Shown piece by piece: positions 48,426 through 58,160 of a DNA stretch of 64,000 nt. This DNA is from Photobacterium swingsii (GTDB lineage: Bacteria > Pseudomonadota > Gammaproteobacteria > Enterobacterales > Vibrionaceae): positions 1,116,001 to 1,180,000 of the forward strand of contig NZ_AP024852.1 in the NCBI RefSeq assembly GCF_024346715.1, given 5' to 3'. Below the pieces are notes generated by a model, which saw nothing but the letters and a program-made list of their open reading frames with translations, ran no database searches and was not told the origin of the DNA. The stretch's first letter is position 1. Every line of letters begins with the position of its first letter. The position numbers were made by a program, and so were the translations under genes.

Positions 48426-48448
48426 TCAATCACTGATTCTTGATTAAG

Positions 48449-48478
48449 AAGCCCTAGCGTTATGCTGGGGCTTTTTTT
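48449..48478 (+). terminator. Intrinsic terminator of icd
   Basis: AGCCCTAGC and GCTGGGGCT pair (one G-T) around GTTAT, then T7. Confidence 0.9.
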
Positions 48479-48574
48479 GATCTATTGCCAGTTGTTAACG
48501 ATAATGTTAATAACAATGCAGGGTTACAGGGTGGGGTATTCAAGGGTTATTCATTATCTGTTAATGTGTAGACA

Positions 48575-48600
48575 CAAAAAAGGCGAGCGATATGCTCACC
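48575..48600 (-). terminator. Intrinsic terminator of cspD
   Basis: On the minus strand GGTGAGC and GCTCGCC pair (one T-G) around ATATC and run into T6. Confidence 0.88.
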
Positions 48601-48622
48601 TTTCATACTGCCAGAGAGAAGT

Positions 48623-48844
48623 CTATTTAGCGAGTTCACCTTCAACGGGAACGATTTCACTGGCATGAAAACCTTTAGGACCGGTTTGAATCGTGTAGTT
48701 AACTTGCTGACCTGCTTTTAACGTACGATACCCATCCATTTGAATTGTAGAGTAGTGCGCGAAGATATCGCCATCACCCTGCTCTGGACAAATGAACCCA
48801 AATCCTTTGGCGTTATTGAACCACTTAACTGTACCTGTTGCCAT
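48623..48844 (-). CDS. cspD: Cold shock domain protein CspD
   Basis: A 73-aa OB-fold nucleic-acid-binding protein. RNP1 is KGFGFICPE and RNP2 is DIFAHYSTI, with GTVKWFNNAKG at the start. It is assigned to CspD rather than CspA by the longer divergent tail (FHASEIVPVEGELAK) and by its position divergent from clpS, as in E. coli. CspD there inhibits replication in stationary phase. Confidence 0.95.
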   Translation of the reverse strand: MATGTVKWFNNAKGFGFICPEQGDGDIFAHYSTIQMDGYRTLKAGQQVNYTIQTGPKGFHASEIVPVEGELAK

Positions 48845-49077
48845 GCTTTACATCCTTCTCGCATTTCAGTTCCATTGAGCAATTAGTGTACAGGATGCCT
48901 TAGCGATTGTCCTGCATACTCATGCTGTTTTAATGCAGTTAATATCTACTACAGGTTACACTTTAGTAAATGGAGCTAGACAGTCAAGTGCATATTGTAA
49001 CATCCCGATAAAATCTTATTTGCAACACTAAAAGCAGTATGATGTTATTGAAAGCGCTAAATGAGAGTTATTTTCAA

Positions 49078-49311
49078 TTATGATTTTCTAGCGTGTGATT
49101 GGCGCTGTGCGAGACTATTTTTACCTTGTCTCAGAGCTGGTACGTTACAGGCTTTTTGCACAACTTTAGGCTGCTCGGTATGCTTATTTCGCTTATAAAG
49201 CACTCGTGTTTTTTGATTATGCATACTGTTTGTACTTATGATCTGCGCTGAATCACCTCGCAAGACTTTGAGCATGGTCATCTTAGATTTGCTGGAATAC
49301 AATGTGTGCAT
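49078..49311 (-). CDS. Possible basic hypothetical protein between cspD and clpS
   Basis: A minus-strand frame encodes up to 95 aa, 77 aa from ATG 49311 (MHTLYSSKSKMTMLKVLRGD) or 67 from ATG 49281. It is very basic (for example YKRNKHTEQPKVVQKACNVP) and ends AQRQSHARKS. Codon use looks normal for the window, but no start has a strong ribosome site, and no terminator is seen. Its distance from cspD (about 230 bp) argues against an operon. It may be a real small gene or chance. I do not recognise it. Confidence 0.35.
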   Translation of the reverse strand: MHTLYSSKSKMTMLKVLRGDSAQIISTNSMHNQKTRVLYKRNKHTEQPKVVQKACNVPALRQGKNSLAQRQSHARKS

Positions 49312-49426
49312 TAGTCTCAGTATATAGGTAGGCAAAAGTGCTAGCGCTGCACGGATTGTTGGCAATAGAAATAGTTGATTATTGTTGATTTTTGGTTTGT
49401 TTCTACCGAGCGTATAAGTTAGGTTT

Positions 49427-49747
49427 ATGAGTAAGTTATATGAATGGGTTGTGCCTGAGTCTGATGTCTTAGATAAGGAAGAAGCTCAAGTAAAGCCACC
49501 ATCGATGTATAAAGTAATTTTGAACAATGATGATTACACACCGATGGATTTTGTGATAGAAGTGTTACAGAAGTTCTTCTCCATGGATCTGGAGAAAGCA
49601 ACACAGTTGATGCTTTCGGTGCATTATGAAGGAAAAGCAATTTGTGGCACCTTTACTGCCGAAGTCGCTGAAACAAAAGTGGCGCAGGTAATGATGCACG
49701 CAAGAGAGCATGAACATCCGCTGTTGTGTACGATGGAAAAAGCCTAG
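49427..49747 (+). CDS. clpS: ATP-dependent Clp protease adaptor ClpS
   Basis: ClpS recognises N-degron substrates (Leu, Phe, Tyr, Trp) and hands them to ClpA. The 106-aa protein has [20 protein letters not shown] and [13 protein letters not shown], including the N-degron-binding Asn-Asp-Asp and His residues. It is followed by clpA after 45 bp. Confidence 0.97.
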   Translation: MSKLYEWVVPESDVLDKEEAQVKPPSMYKVILNNDDYTPMDFVIEVLQKFFSMDLEKATQLMLSVHYEGKAICGTFTAEVAETKVAQVMMHAREHEHPLLCTMEKA

Positions 49748-49792
49748 CTTTTTCCGGCACGCCATATTGAGTGGTATTTAGGGGAGGTGCCT

Positions 49793-52057
49793 ATGCTAAA
49801 CAAAGAACTTGAAGCTAGCTTGAATGGTGCATTTGCGCGAGCACGCGAAAAGCGCCATGAATTTATGACAGTCGAGCATTTGCTACTGGCATTGCTTGAG
49901 AATGCTTCAGCACAAGAGGCACTGATTGCTTGTCGTGCGGATTTGGAGCAGCTTCGCAAAGAGCTTGATTCTTTTATCGAGCAAACTACGCCTCTTATCC
50001 CAGCTGATGATGAGAGCCGAGAAACCCAACCTACACTCAGCTTCCAGCGTGTACTTCAACGTGCAGTTTTCCATGTTCAGTCTTCGGGTCGAAGCGAAGT
50101 AACTGGGGCAAATGTCCTTGTTGCGATTTTCAGTGAACAGGAATCACACGCTGCATACTTGCTTAAGAAAAGCGATATTAGCCGTCTTGACGTGGTTAAC
50201 TTTATCTCACATGGCACTGTGAAAGACAGTGACAACGATGATATGAGTGGCTCTGATGTTGGTGGTGAAGAAGTTCGCGCAGAGCAAAACGCTGAAGATA
50301 AGTTAGAAAATTTTGCGACTAACCTTAACCAGCTGGCGAAAGCGGGTGGTATCGACCCATTAATTGGTCGTGACGGCGAACTTGAGCGTACGGTGCAAGT
50401 GCTGTGTCGCCGCCGTAAAAATAACCCATTGTTAGTGGGTGAGGCTGGTGTGGGTAAAACCGCCATTGCGGAAGGTTTGGCATGGCGTATTGTTGAAGGC
50501 CAAGTACCTGACATCATCAAAGATTGTGTCATTTATTCGCTTGATATTGGTTCATTGCTGGCGGGTACTAAATACCGTGGTGATTTTGAGAAACGTTTCA
50601 AAGGTATTTTGAAGCAGCTTGAGAAAGAAGACCACGCGGTACTCTTTATTGATGAGATTCACACCATCATTGGTGCCGGTGCTGCGTCGGGCGGTCAAGT
50701 TGATGCCGCTAACCTCATTAAACCTCTACTGAGTAGTGGTAAACTTCGTTGCATGGGCTCAACGACCTACCAGGAATACAGCAATATTTTTGAGAAAGAA
50801 CGTGCGCTATCTCGCCGTTTCCAAAAAATTGATGTGATTGAGCCATCGCTAGATGACACTACCAAAATTTTGATGGGCTTGAAGCCAAAATACGAAGCAC
50901 ACCATGAAGTACGTTTTACCAATAAAGCAATTCGTGCTGCAGTAGAGCTTTCAGCGAAATACATTAACGAACGTCACCTGCCTGATAAGGCGATTGATGT
51001 GATTGATGAAGCCGGTGCGCGTTGTCGTCTTGCTCCTGCTAGCCGACGTAAGAAGACGGTGAATGTTAGCGACATTGAAGCCATGATTGCGAAAATGGCG
51101 CGCATTCCAGAAAAATCAGTTTCTTCAAGTGACCGTGATGTACTGCAAAAACTTGATAGTAAGCTGAAGATGCTGGTATTCGGCCAAGATCCTGCGATTG
51201 ATGTGCTAACAGAAGCGATCAAACTAAGCCGTGCGGGTTTAGGTGCAGATAACAAACCTGTAGGCTCATTCTTGTTTGCCGGCCCAACAGGGGTAGGTAA
51301 AACAGAAGTGACTGTTCAGCTTGCACGTACTTTAGGTATCGAGCTACTACGTTTTGATATGTCAGAGTACATGGAACGCCATACAGTGAGCCGTTTGATT
51401 GGTGCCCCTCCGGGCTATGTTGGTTACGATCAAGGTGGTCTGTTAACCGATGCTGTTATCAAACAACCGCATTCAGTAGTGTTACTTGATGAAATCGAAA
51501 AAGCACACCCTGATGTATTCAATTTGCTGCTGCAAATCATGGATAACGGTACGTTAACGGATAACAATGGTCGTAAGGCTGATTTCCGAAATGTGATTTT
51601 CGTGATGACAACCAATGCGGGCGTAACGGAAACGGTACGTAAATCGATTGGTCTGATTCAACAAGATCACAGCCACGATGCGATGGCGGAAATTAAGCGT
51701 GTGTTTACACCTGAATTCCGTAACCGTCTAGATAACATTATTTGGTTTAACCACCTTGAGAAAGAGGTGATTCACCAAGTGGTTGATAAGTTCATTGTCG
51801 AATTACAAGCACAACTTGATGCGCGTGGCGTTTCAATGGAAGTGTCCGAAGTTGCTCGTCAATGGTTATCAGATAAAGGCTACGATAAAGCTATGGGTGC
51901 ACGTCCAATGGCACGTGTTATTCAAGAGAACCTTAAAAAACCAATGGCAAACGAACTGCTGTTTGGTTGCTTAACCAATGGTGGCTCGGTGCGTGTTGAT
52001 TTGATTAATGATGAGTTGGACTTCCAATTCAGTAGTGAAATGGAACCAGCGCATTAA
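49793..52057 (+). CDS. clpA: ATP-dependent Clp protease ATP-binding subunit ClpA
   Basis: ClpA unfolds substrates into ClpP. The 754-aa protein has an N-domain, AAA-1 (Walker [10 protein letters not shown], about 215), and AAA-2 (Walker [10 protein letters not shown], about 495) with the ClpP-binding IGL loop (SIGLIQQDH). ATG 49793 with GGGGAGGTG site is preferred to 49787. It forms an operon with clpS and ends at a terminator. Confidence 0.97.
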   Translation: MLNKELEASLNGAFARAREKRHEFMTVEHLLLALLENASAQEALIACRADLEQLRKELDSFIEQTTPLIPADDESRETQPTLSFQRVLQRAVFHVQSSGRSEVTGANVLVAIFSEQESHAAYLLKKSDISRLDVVNFISHGTVKDSDNDDMSGSDVGGEEVRAEQNAEDKLENFATNLNQLAKAGGIDPLIGRDGELERTVQVLCRRRKNNPLLVGEAGVGKTAIAEGLAWRIVEGQVPDIIKDCVIYSLDIGSLLAGTKYRGDFEKRFKGILKQLEKEDHAVLFIDEIHTIIGAGAASGGQVDAANLIKPLLSSGKLRCMGSTTYQEYSNIFEKERALSRRFQKIDVIEPSLDDTTKILMGLKPKYEAHHEVRFTNKAIRAAVELSAKYINERHLPDKAIDVIDEAGARCRLAPASRRKKTVNVSDIEAMIAKMARIPEKSVSSSDRDVLQKLDSKLKMLVFGQDPAIDVLTEAIKLSRAGLGADNKPVGSFLFAGPTGVGKTEVTVQLARTLGIELLRFDMSEYMERHTVSRLIGAPPGYVGYDQGGLLTDAVIKQPHSVVLLDEIEKAHPDVFNLLLQIMDNGTLTDNNGRKADFRNVIFVMTTNAGVTETVRKSIGLIQQDHSHDAMAEIKRVFTPEFRNRLDNIIWFNHLEKEVIHQVVDKFIVELQAQLDARGVSMEVSEVARQWLSDKGYDKAMGARPMARVIQENLKKPMANELLFGCLTNGGSVRVDLINDELDFQFSSEMEPAH

Positions 52058-52084
52058 TCACAGCGTTACCTAAGTTATAAATAA

Positions 52085-52113
52085 AATAACCGCCAATCTG
52101 GCGGTTATTTTTT
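52085..52113. terminator. Terminator of clpSA (likely bidirectional)
   Basis: AATAACCGCCA and TGGCGGTTATT pair around ATC, followed by T4-6. The A-rich left flank lets it also end the convergent speAB transcript. Confidence 0.9.
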
Positions 52114-52146
52114 GTGTAAAGTTGGTGTGGTCTTGTTTGTGATTAC

Positions 52147-53061
52147 TCAGCGCTTACTCGCCCACAGGTGCAGTAAATCGGTGGCGATAGTAGCAGCGGC
52201 TAACGCTGTCATATCGGCATGATCGTAAGCAGGGGCTACCTCAACCACATCCATTCCTATTAAGTTAATCCCTTGCAAGCCACGAATGATTTTTAAGGCC
52301 TTGTCTGAGGTTAAGCCACCGCAAACTGGCGTGCCTGTGCCTGGCGCAAATGCAGGGTCAAGGCAATCAATATCAAACGTTAAGTAAACAGGGCGATCGC
52401 CAACGGTTTGCTTAATGTTTTCGACAATCTGCTCAACCGACCAATCATTGGCGGTAGCAGCATCTATCACATTAAAGCCAAGTTTGTTGTCATAATCAGT
52501 ACGAATACCAATTTGTACTGAGTGCTTAGGATCGATCAAGCCTTCGTTTGGTGCATGATAAAACATGGTGCCATGATCGTACTGGCTGCCCATATCATAG
52601 GTATCGGTGTGCGCGTCGAAATGGATCAGGGCCATTTCACCGTGCTTTTTCGCATGCGCACGCAATAAAGGCAGGGTGACAAAGTGATCACCACCAAAGG
52701 TCAGTAGGGTCTTGCCTAGTTCAAGCAGGCTGGTGGCATGTTGCTCAAGGCGTTCACACATTTGACCTGCATCGCCACTGTCAAATACCAAGTCACCGCA
52801 ATCAGCCATGCTAATTTTGTCGGTTAAGGTGAAAGACCAAGGCCAACGTTTACCTTCCCAAGCAAGGTTGGTCGATATTTGACGAATAGCACCAGGCCCC
52901 ATTCGGCTACCTGAGCGGCCTGTTGTCGCCATATCAAATGGCACGCCAGTGATAATCACATCAGCATCTGATGCTTGCGGGTTGAAGGCTAATGGTTGGC
53001 GTAAAAAGCCAAAAGCATTGGCATACAAAGAGTAATCTGGGTGTGTAGCTAATGTTGCCAT
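52147..53061 (-). CDS. speB: Agmatinase SpeB
   Basis: SpeB hydrolyses agmatine to putrescine and urea. The 304-aa protein has the binuclear Mn motifs [19 protein letters not shown] and [18 protein letters not shown] of the arginase family. ATG 53061 fits the family start; the 11-residue upstream extension is unlikely. It follows speA by 82 bp. Confidence 0.97.
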   Translation of the reverse strand: MATLATHPDYSLYANAFGFLRQPLAFNPQASDADVIITGVPFDMATTGRSGSRMGPGAIRQISTNLAWEGKRWPWSFTLTDKISMADCGDLVFDSGDAGQMCERLEQHATSLLELGKTLLTFGGDHFVTLPLLRAHAKKHGEMALIHFDAHTDTYDMGSQYDHGTMFYHAPNEGLIDPKHSVQIGIRTDYDNKLGFNVIDAATANDWSVEQIVENIKQTVGDRPVYLTFDIDCLDPAFAPGTGTPVCGGLTSDKALKIIRGLQGINLIGMDVVEVAPAYDHADMTALAAATIATDLLHLWASKR

Positions 53062-53143
53062 AATCTTAGTTCCCAACAGCTCGCACCAAGGCACGAGCTG
53101 TATTGAAGACGTTAGTGATAACTGCGGACTTATTACCGCGCGG

Positions 53144-55051
53144 TTATTGCTCTAGGTAGGTGTAACCCTTCAAGCCTTCAGCCAGTTCAGCCAAAATACT
53201 TTCATGCTGATCTTCTGGTAGATGTTGTTTCACCATTAACTCGTACTGATGTAAGAATTGTTCAGAATCAAGGTGAACATAACGTAATACATCACCGACA
53301 CTGTCACCACGTACGATTTGCTCAATGTCATAGCTGCCAGCTTCGTTACAGCGAACAATCGCAGTATCGGTATCACCAAACAAATTGTGCATATTACCAA
53401 GTACTTCTTGGTAGGCACCCACCATGAAGAAGCCTAAGCGGTACGGCGACTCGTCGGTCCAAGTTGGGACAGCTAGAGTACTTTCAATACCTTGGCCTTC
53501 AACGTACTGGTCAATAGCACCATCAGAGTCACAGGTGACATCTAAGATCACAGCGCGACGTTCCGGTTCTTTATCCAACTTGCTAAGTGGTAGCACTGGG
53601 AAGATTTGATCAATTCCCCATGCATCTGGCAATGATTGGAATAGTGAGAAGTTCACAAAGAACTTATCAGCTAAACGCTCGTGCATTTCATCCAATAATG
53701 GGCGATGTGCACGGTTCTTTGTCGATAGTCGTTTTTCAAGTTCATAGCATAAACGTAAGCTGATTTGTTCAGCCCATGCGCGCTCAGTGAAGCTCAACAT
53801 GCCCATAGCAAACTGGGTATGCACTTCGGCTAAATCGCTCTGGTTATCATGGTAAATCTCAACCAGTGAGCGGTGATCGCTCAGCGCTTTCAGATCCTGC
53901 CAAGAATTCCACATGTTATGTAAAATCAGCGGTGCAGTCGCTTCTGGCGGATATACGGATTCTTGCTTGTAGCTTTCCACACCGACGACATCCGTAATTA
54001 ACACAGCGTGATGTGCTGTTAAGTTACGGCCTGATTCAGAGATGATACGCGGCATGCGAATGTCATACTCTTTACAGATGTCACCTAGGGTATAAACCAC
54101 ATTATTCGCGTATTCACGTAGGCTGTAATTCATTGAGCAACTGCTTTGACTACGTGTCCCTTCGTAATCCACCGCTAAGCCACCACCAACATCGACAGTG
54201 GTAATGCCCGCCCCCAGTTTGCAAAGTTCCGCATAGACGCGTCCAGCTTCACCTACACCATTGCGTACATCGCGAATGTTGGCAATTTGAGAGCCAAGGT
54301 GGAAATGCAACAGCTGTAAACAGTCTTGCATGGCATTGTCGCCGAGTGTCTTGATGACGGTTAATACTTGAGACGCTGATAGACCGAATTTCGACTTTTC
54401 ACCGCCGCTTGCTTGCCACTTTCCTTTCCCTTGTGAAGAAAGGCGGGCACGTAAACCTAGACGTGGTCTCACGCCGAGAGCTTCAGCTTCTTCCATTACG
54501 GTGCGTAGTTCAGACAGTTTCTCTAGTACGATATACACTTCATGGCCGAGCTTTTCGCCAATTAAGGCTAAGCGGATGTATTCACGGTCTTTGTAGCCGT
54601 TACAAACAATCACAGAACTTGCTTGTTGCGCCATAGCTAACACAGCCATCAATTCAGGCTTACTGCCCGCTTCCAGCCCCAATTGACGCTGTTGTTTAGC
54701 GTATTGGCTGGCTAAAATCTCACTTACCACCGCATCTTGCTGGTTTACCTTAATGGGATAAACCGCAAGGTATTCACCTTGGTAGCCATAGTGTTCAATT
54801 GCTTGATTAAAAGTTGAACATAGGCTGTCCACCCGATGATGCAAAATATCAGGAAAACGAACTAATACTGGCAGTGATGCACCTTTAGCTATCAGCTCAT
54901 CAGCTAATTGTGAAAGGGCTACGGTATTGTTCGGATTAAGATTGTCAGGCTTTGCAATAACTTCACCTTGCGCGTTAATGTCAAAGTAGCCTTGGCCCCA
55001 ATATGGGGTGTTGTAGACGTCGCGTGCATCATTGATAGACCAATCACTCAT
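53144..55051 (-). CDS. speA: Biosynthetic arginine decarboxylase SpeA
   Basis: SpeA is a PLP enzyme that makes agmatine from arginine. The 635-aa protein starts [20 protein letters not shown], has the PLP Lys in YPIKVNQQ, and [11 protein letters not shown] and [13 protein letters not shown] in the barrel. ATG 55051 has GAGGAA upstream; the longer frame adds 26 atypical residues. It heads speAB. A short Arg-rich ORF lies 205 bp upstream on the same strand. Confidence 0.97.
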   Translation of the reverse strand: MSDWSINDARDVYNTPYWGQGYFDINAQGEVIAKPDNLNPNNTVALSQLADELIAKGASLPVLVRFPDILHHRVDSLCSTFNQAIEHYGYQGEYLAVYPIKVNQQDAVVSEILASQYAKQQRQLGLEAGSKPELMAVLAMAQQASSVIVCNGYKDREYIRLALIGEKLGHEVYIVLEKLSELRTVMEEAEALGVRPRLGLRARLSSQGKGKWQASGGEKSKFGLSASQVLTVIKTLGDNAMQDCLQLLHFHLGSQIANIRDVRNGVGEAGRVYAELCKLGAGITTVDVGGGLAVDYEGTRSQSSCSMNYSLREYANNVVYTLGDICKEYDIRMPRIISESGRNLTAHHAVLITDVVGVESYKQESVYPPEATAPLILHNMWNSWQDLKALSDHRSLVEIYHDNQSDLAEVHTQFAMGMLSFTERAWAEQISLRLCYELEKRLSTKNRAHRPLLDEMHERLADKFFVNFSLFQSLPDAWGIDQIFPVLPLSKLDKEPERRAVILDVTCDSDGAIDQYVEGQGIESTLAVPTWTDESPYRLGFFMVGAYQEVLGNMHNLFGDTDTAIVRCNEAGSYDIEQIVRGDSVGDVLRYVHLDSEQFLHQYELMVKQHLPEDQHESILAELAEGLKGYTYLEQ

Positions 55052-55256
55052 GTTTTTTCCTCGATCAGTGATTGCGGGCAAGCAGCAGGCATTTGTGACA
55101 GCAGTTGAAAGGTATGCTGTTGGCTGCAAGCACCAAGTTGATAATATTCATCAGGTATACGAAGGGGTATTCATTCAAAGGCGAGATAGAGCGTTTGAAT
55201 AAAGAATACGTATCGTAAGCTGAGTGAAACCGATTAAGCCATATTCATTAGGCTAA

Positions 55257-55418
55257 CTAAGACCTTTGACTTCGCCTTAATGACGGCCTTTTCTTACGAC
55301 GAGTCATTGAAGTCGACGGTGTTAGCGTAATTTTTTGAGAGGGGATATTGGCTGCGTTATCGCAAACGGTCACTAGGCTAAGCTGTACTAGTGCATCGTG
55401 GATTGCGAGAGGTTTCAT
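55257..55418 (-). CDS. 53-aa ORF with Arg-rich tail upstream of speA (possible leader)
   Basis: ATG 55418 has AGGA at 6 bp. The peptide starts MKPLAIHDALVQLSLVTVCD and its last 16 residues are MTRRKKRPSLRRSQRS, with six Arg, four of them AGG/CGA codons that are usually rare. It is on the same strand as speA, 205 bp before it. This resembles a regulatory leader sensing arginine, but I see no clear terminator or antiterminator after it. It could also be an independent small protein or chance. Confidence 0.4.
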   Translation of the reverse strand: MKPLAIHDALVQLSLVTVCDNAANIPSQKITLTPSTSMTRRKKRPSLRRSQRS

Positions 55419-55665
55419 TAGCATTCCTACATGGCCGTGCTGCAAAGAGGTTCACGGTATGAAAGAAAGATGAGGCTCATGGCTGAACCCGTCTACACCT
55501 CGGTTGCATAAATAGAGAGAGACAACTGGGTGCGGTGCGATTAAACAACCGAATACAAAATGAGGCAAATAAAATAATTTTGTTGTAACGATGAGTGGTT
55601 TTGATGGCAAGTCGGTAGGCTTGAAAACAGAGAGATAGCAAGGAAATAGGGTGGGTTTGATAGAT

Positions 55666-55694
55666 AAATAAAACCCAGCATTAATGCTGGGTTT
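55666..55694 (-). terminator. Intrinsic terminator of infA
   Basis: A palindrome (AAACCCAGCATT / AATGCTGGGTTT) followed on the minus strand by TTATTTAT. Confidence 0.85.
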
Positions 55695-55721
55695 CATCTG
55701 CATTCTTTAATCTATAAAAGA

Positions 55722-55949
<228 letters not shown>

Positions 55950-56156
55950 TTAGGCTACCAGCCATGCTTCTGATCGGGCTGGATAATGCCTCGAAACTGT
56001 TTGAGTGTAAAGTTTAGGTCGCAATTTTACCCTTGCAGGGATCCTTTGTCAGCTTTTGTTCTGGATTAATACGGATTTATTTATCTTTTTATGTAAATTG
56101 AGCCCGCAGTTGCAACCAAAATATGTTTGATAGCATGAAATTAGAGCAATATAGGC

Positions 56157-56852
56157 TTATTCCGAATGCCATTGACCATTGATGAGTTTTTGGTGAGGCT
56201 GAAAGCGCACTTTGTAATTCATCGCTTTACAGTCATCAATTTGGTAGCCGGGATAAAGCCAGCGTCGACCCGTATTGCGAGAATACTGGATCTGGAATAG
56301 TACACAGAGTGTCCCAAGAGACAGTGGGGAGTCTGGGTCGAAAAAGCTATAGACAGCACTCAAAGCATGTTCGAATACATCGGTAACCGCAATCGCGATG
56401 AGTTTATTGCCGTCATAAACGTGTAGGAATAAGCTATCCATCCACTCTGCAGTACTAAACTCAAAGAAGTGATCTTTGTTGGGCGGGTACATGGAGCCAT
56501 CAGCATGCCGCGCTGTGATGTACTTTTCATACAGGGCAAACCAATTCGGGTCGAGTTCAGACTTAAATTCCCAACGCAGCTTTTTCATTTGGTTGAGTTG
56601 GCGCTTTTGACTTTTAGAGGGTGAAAATAAGAAGCAGTCGACACGTAACGGCACGCAGGCTTGGCAAGCGGTACACATCGGCTTATAGATGGCTTTGCCA
56701 CTTCGGCGATACCCTGAGGCAATTAAGAGCTGATAGCCATGTGGATTTAACCAATCTTGATCTATTACCACGCCAAGCTGTTCTTGTTGGTCGGGAAGGT
56801 AATTACAACCTGATGTGGGAGTGAGTCCGATACGAAAGCTTAGATCATTCAT
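56157..56852 (-). CDS. bpt: Aspartate/glutamate leucyltransferase Bpt
   Basis: An ATE-family aminoacyl-tRNA-protein transferase. The Vibrio vulnificus homolog Bpt adds Leu to N-terminal Asp/Glu, creating ClpS substrates. The 231-aa protein has CNYLPDQQEQ near the start, a CTACQACVPLRV cluster and the WLYPGYQIDDCKAMNYK motif. It starts 2 bp after the aat stop. Assignment to Bpt rather than arginyl transferase is by lineage. Confidence 0.93.
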   Translation of the reverse strand: MNDLSFRIGLTPTSGCNYLPDQQEQLGVVIDQDWLNPHGYQLLIASGYRRSGKAIYKPMCTACQACVPLRVDCFLFSPSKSQKRQLNQMKKLRWEFKSELDPNWFALYEKYITARHADGSMYPPNKDHFFEFSTAEWMDSLFLHVYDGNKLIAIAVTDVFEHALSAVYSFFDPDSPLSLGTLCVLFQIQYSRNTGRRWLYPGYQIDDCKAMNYKVRFQPHQKLINGQWHSE

Positions 56853-56854
56853 GG

Positions 56855-57568
56855 TTACTTTGTTGGCATCTCTATAGTTTGTGGGGTGAAGCAGCCTGAC
56901 TTAAGTATGGCATTTTTTGCTTCACTCAGGTGTGCCAAAAATGGTTCACGATCCCGTGTGCTGGCACCAAGTGATTGCAAGTGGTCATTCATTATCTGGC
57001 AATCTATCAATGAACCGCCATGAGCGTTGAAATGTCGAATGAAGTACCAGAGTGCTATTTTTGAGGCATTGTCTGCGAGAGTAAACATTGATTCGCCACA
57101 AAAAACAGAGCCAACTTGGATGCCATATAAGCCACCGACTAAACGGTCGTCAAGCCAGACTTCGACGGAGTGGCAATAACCTTGTAAATGCATGGCTTTG
57201 TAGGCGGCAATCATCTCTGGCATGATCCAAGTTTCTTCTGGACCGCGACAAGCAGCACATTGTTCGATAACTTCAGCACAGGCGTGGTTCAGGGTTATCT
57301 GGTAACCTGACTTGCGAGCAAATTTACGCAGGCTTTTACTTGGCTTAAAAGTGTCGGGGCAAAAGACTGCACGAGGTGCAGGGCTCCACCATAAAATAGG
57401 TTCACCTTCTGAGTACCATGGAAAAATGCCTTGTTGATAGGCGGCCAGTAAACGTTGCGGTGATAGATCGCCGCCGAACGCAAGTAAACCATTCGGTTCA
57501 TCAAGAGCACGAACTGGGTGCGGAAATTGAGTTGTAGATAAACTCAACTCAGGTAAATAAATAGCCAT
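56855..57568 (-). CDS. aat: Leucyl/phenylalanyl-tRNA--protein transferase Aat
   Basis: Aat adds Leu or Phe to N-terminal Arg/Lys. The 237-aa protein has FPHPVRALDEPNGLLAFGGDL, YQQGIFPWYSEGEPILWWSP, GGLYGIQVGSVFCGESMF and LIDCQIMNDHL. It is co-transcribed with bpt. Both feed the ClpS-ClpA pathway encoded 5-8 kb away. It is divergent from the gene at 57606 (37 bp). Confidence 0.96.
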   Translation of the reverse strand: MAIYLPELSLSTTQFPHPVRALDEPNGLLAFGGDLSPQRLLAAYQQGIFPWYSEGEPILWWSPAPRAVFCPDTFKPSKSLRKFARKSGYQITLNHACAEVIEQCAACRGPEETWIMPEMIAAYKAMHLQGYCHSVEVWLDDRLVGGLYGIQVGSVFCGESMFTLADNASKIALWYFIRHFNAHGGSLIDCQIMNDHLQSLGASTRDREPFLAHLSEAKNAILKSGCFTPQTIEMPTK

Positions 57569-57605
57569 ATAATCAAACTAATAACTGTTAGTAGGGAAAT
57601 TATAT

Positions 57606-58067
57606 ATGAGAAAGTTGTTAATGTTACTGCTAATCGTTCCTCTGACGTTGACAGCGGCCCCTTATAAACGCAATGAAGCCCGCGCCGTGAACCAGATTGT
57701 TTTTGGTCAGGTTGATTCGGTCCGTTATATTACTCAGCAAGAGGTGATTAACTCTCAACATAATGGTTGGGAAACGCTACTAGGTGGTGTTGTAGGTGGC
57801 TTGATTGGTAACCAGTTTGGTGGTGGACGGGGCCGTGAAGTTGCTACAGCTGTTGGTGTTGTGGCAGGTGCTGGCTACGCGCATAATCGGCAGAATACAC
57901 AACAGGTGATTCAATATCGTTTGGTTGAGCTGCTGATCAAAAGTGAAGAGGGTAAGTTCATCGATGTTATTCAAGATGTTGATCAAAGCATGATTTTTAA
58001 TCGTGGTGATGATGTTCGTATTTTGTATTTCAATGATGGGGTACGCGTGGATAAAACTTATCCGTAA
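57606..58067 (+). CDS. Glycine-zipper 2TM outer-membrane-type protein
   Basis: A 153-aa protein with a signal peptide (MRKLLMLLLIVPLTLTAAP). Residues about 60-100 form a glycine zipper (LLGGVVGGLIGNQFGGG...GVVAGAGYAHN), as in SlyB/Rick_17kDa-type proteins, followed by a C-terminal beta domain (VQYRLVEL-like, EGKFIDVIQDV, FNDGVRVDKTYP). No lipobox Cys is seen, so it is probably not a lipoprotein. The role is unknown, likely envelope integrity. AGGGA lies 9 bp before the ATG. Confidence 0.8.
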   Translation: MRKLLMLLLIVPLTLTAAPYKRNEARAVNQIVFGQVDSVRYITQQEVINSQHNGWETLLGGVVGGLIGNQFGGGRGREVATAVGVVAGAGYAHNRQNTQQVIQYRLVELLIKSEEGKFIDVIQDVDQSMIFNRGDDVRILYFNDGVRVDKTYP

Positions 58068-58107
58068 TCGTTTGGGGCTCGCTATGGTGCGAGTGGCAAA
58101 ATAAAAG

Positions 58108-58140
58108 AAAACGGGTGACTATAGGTCACCCGTTTTTTAT
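58108..58140. terminator. Bidirectional terminator between 57606 gene and cydC
   Basis: AACGGGTGAC and GTCACCCGTT pair around TATAG, flanked by AAAGAA and TTTTTT. Confidence 0.9.
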
Positions 58141-58160
58141 ATCGTGTTATTCACTTGCGA

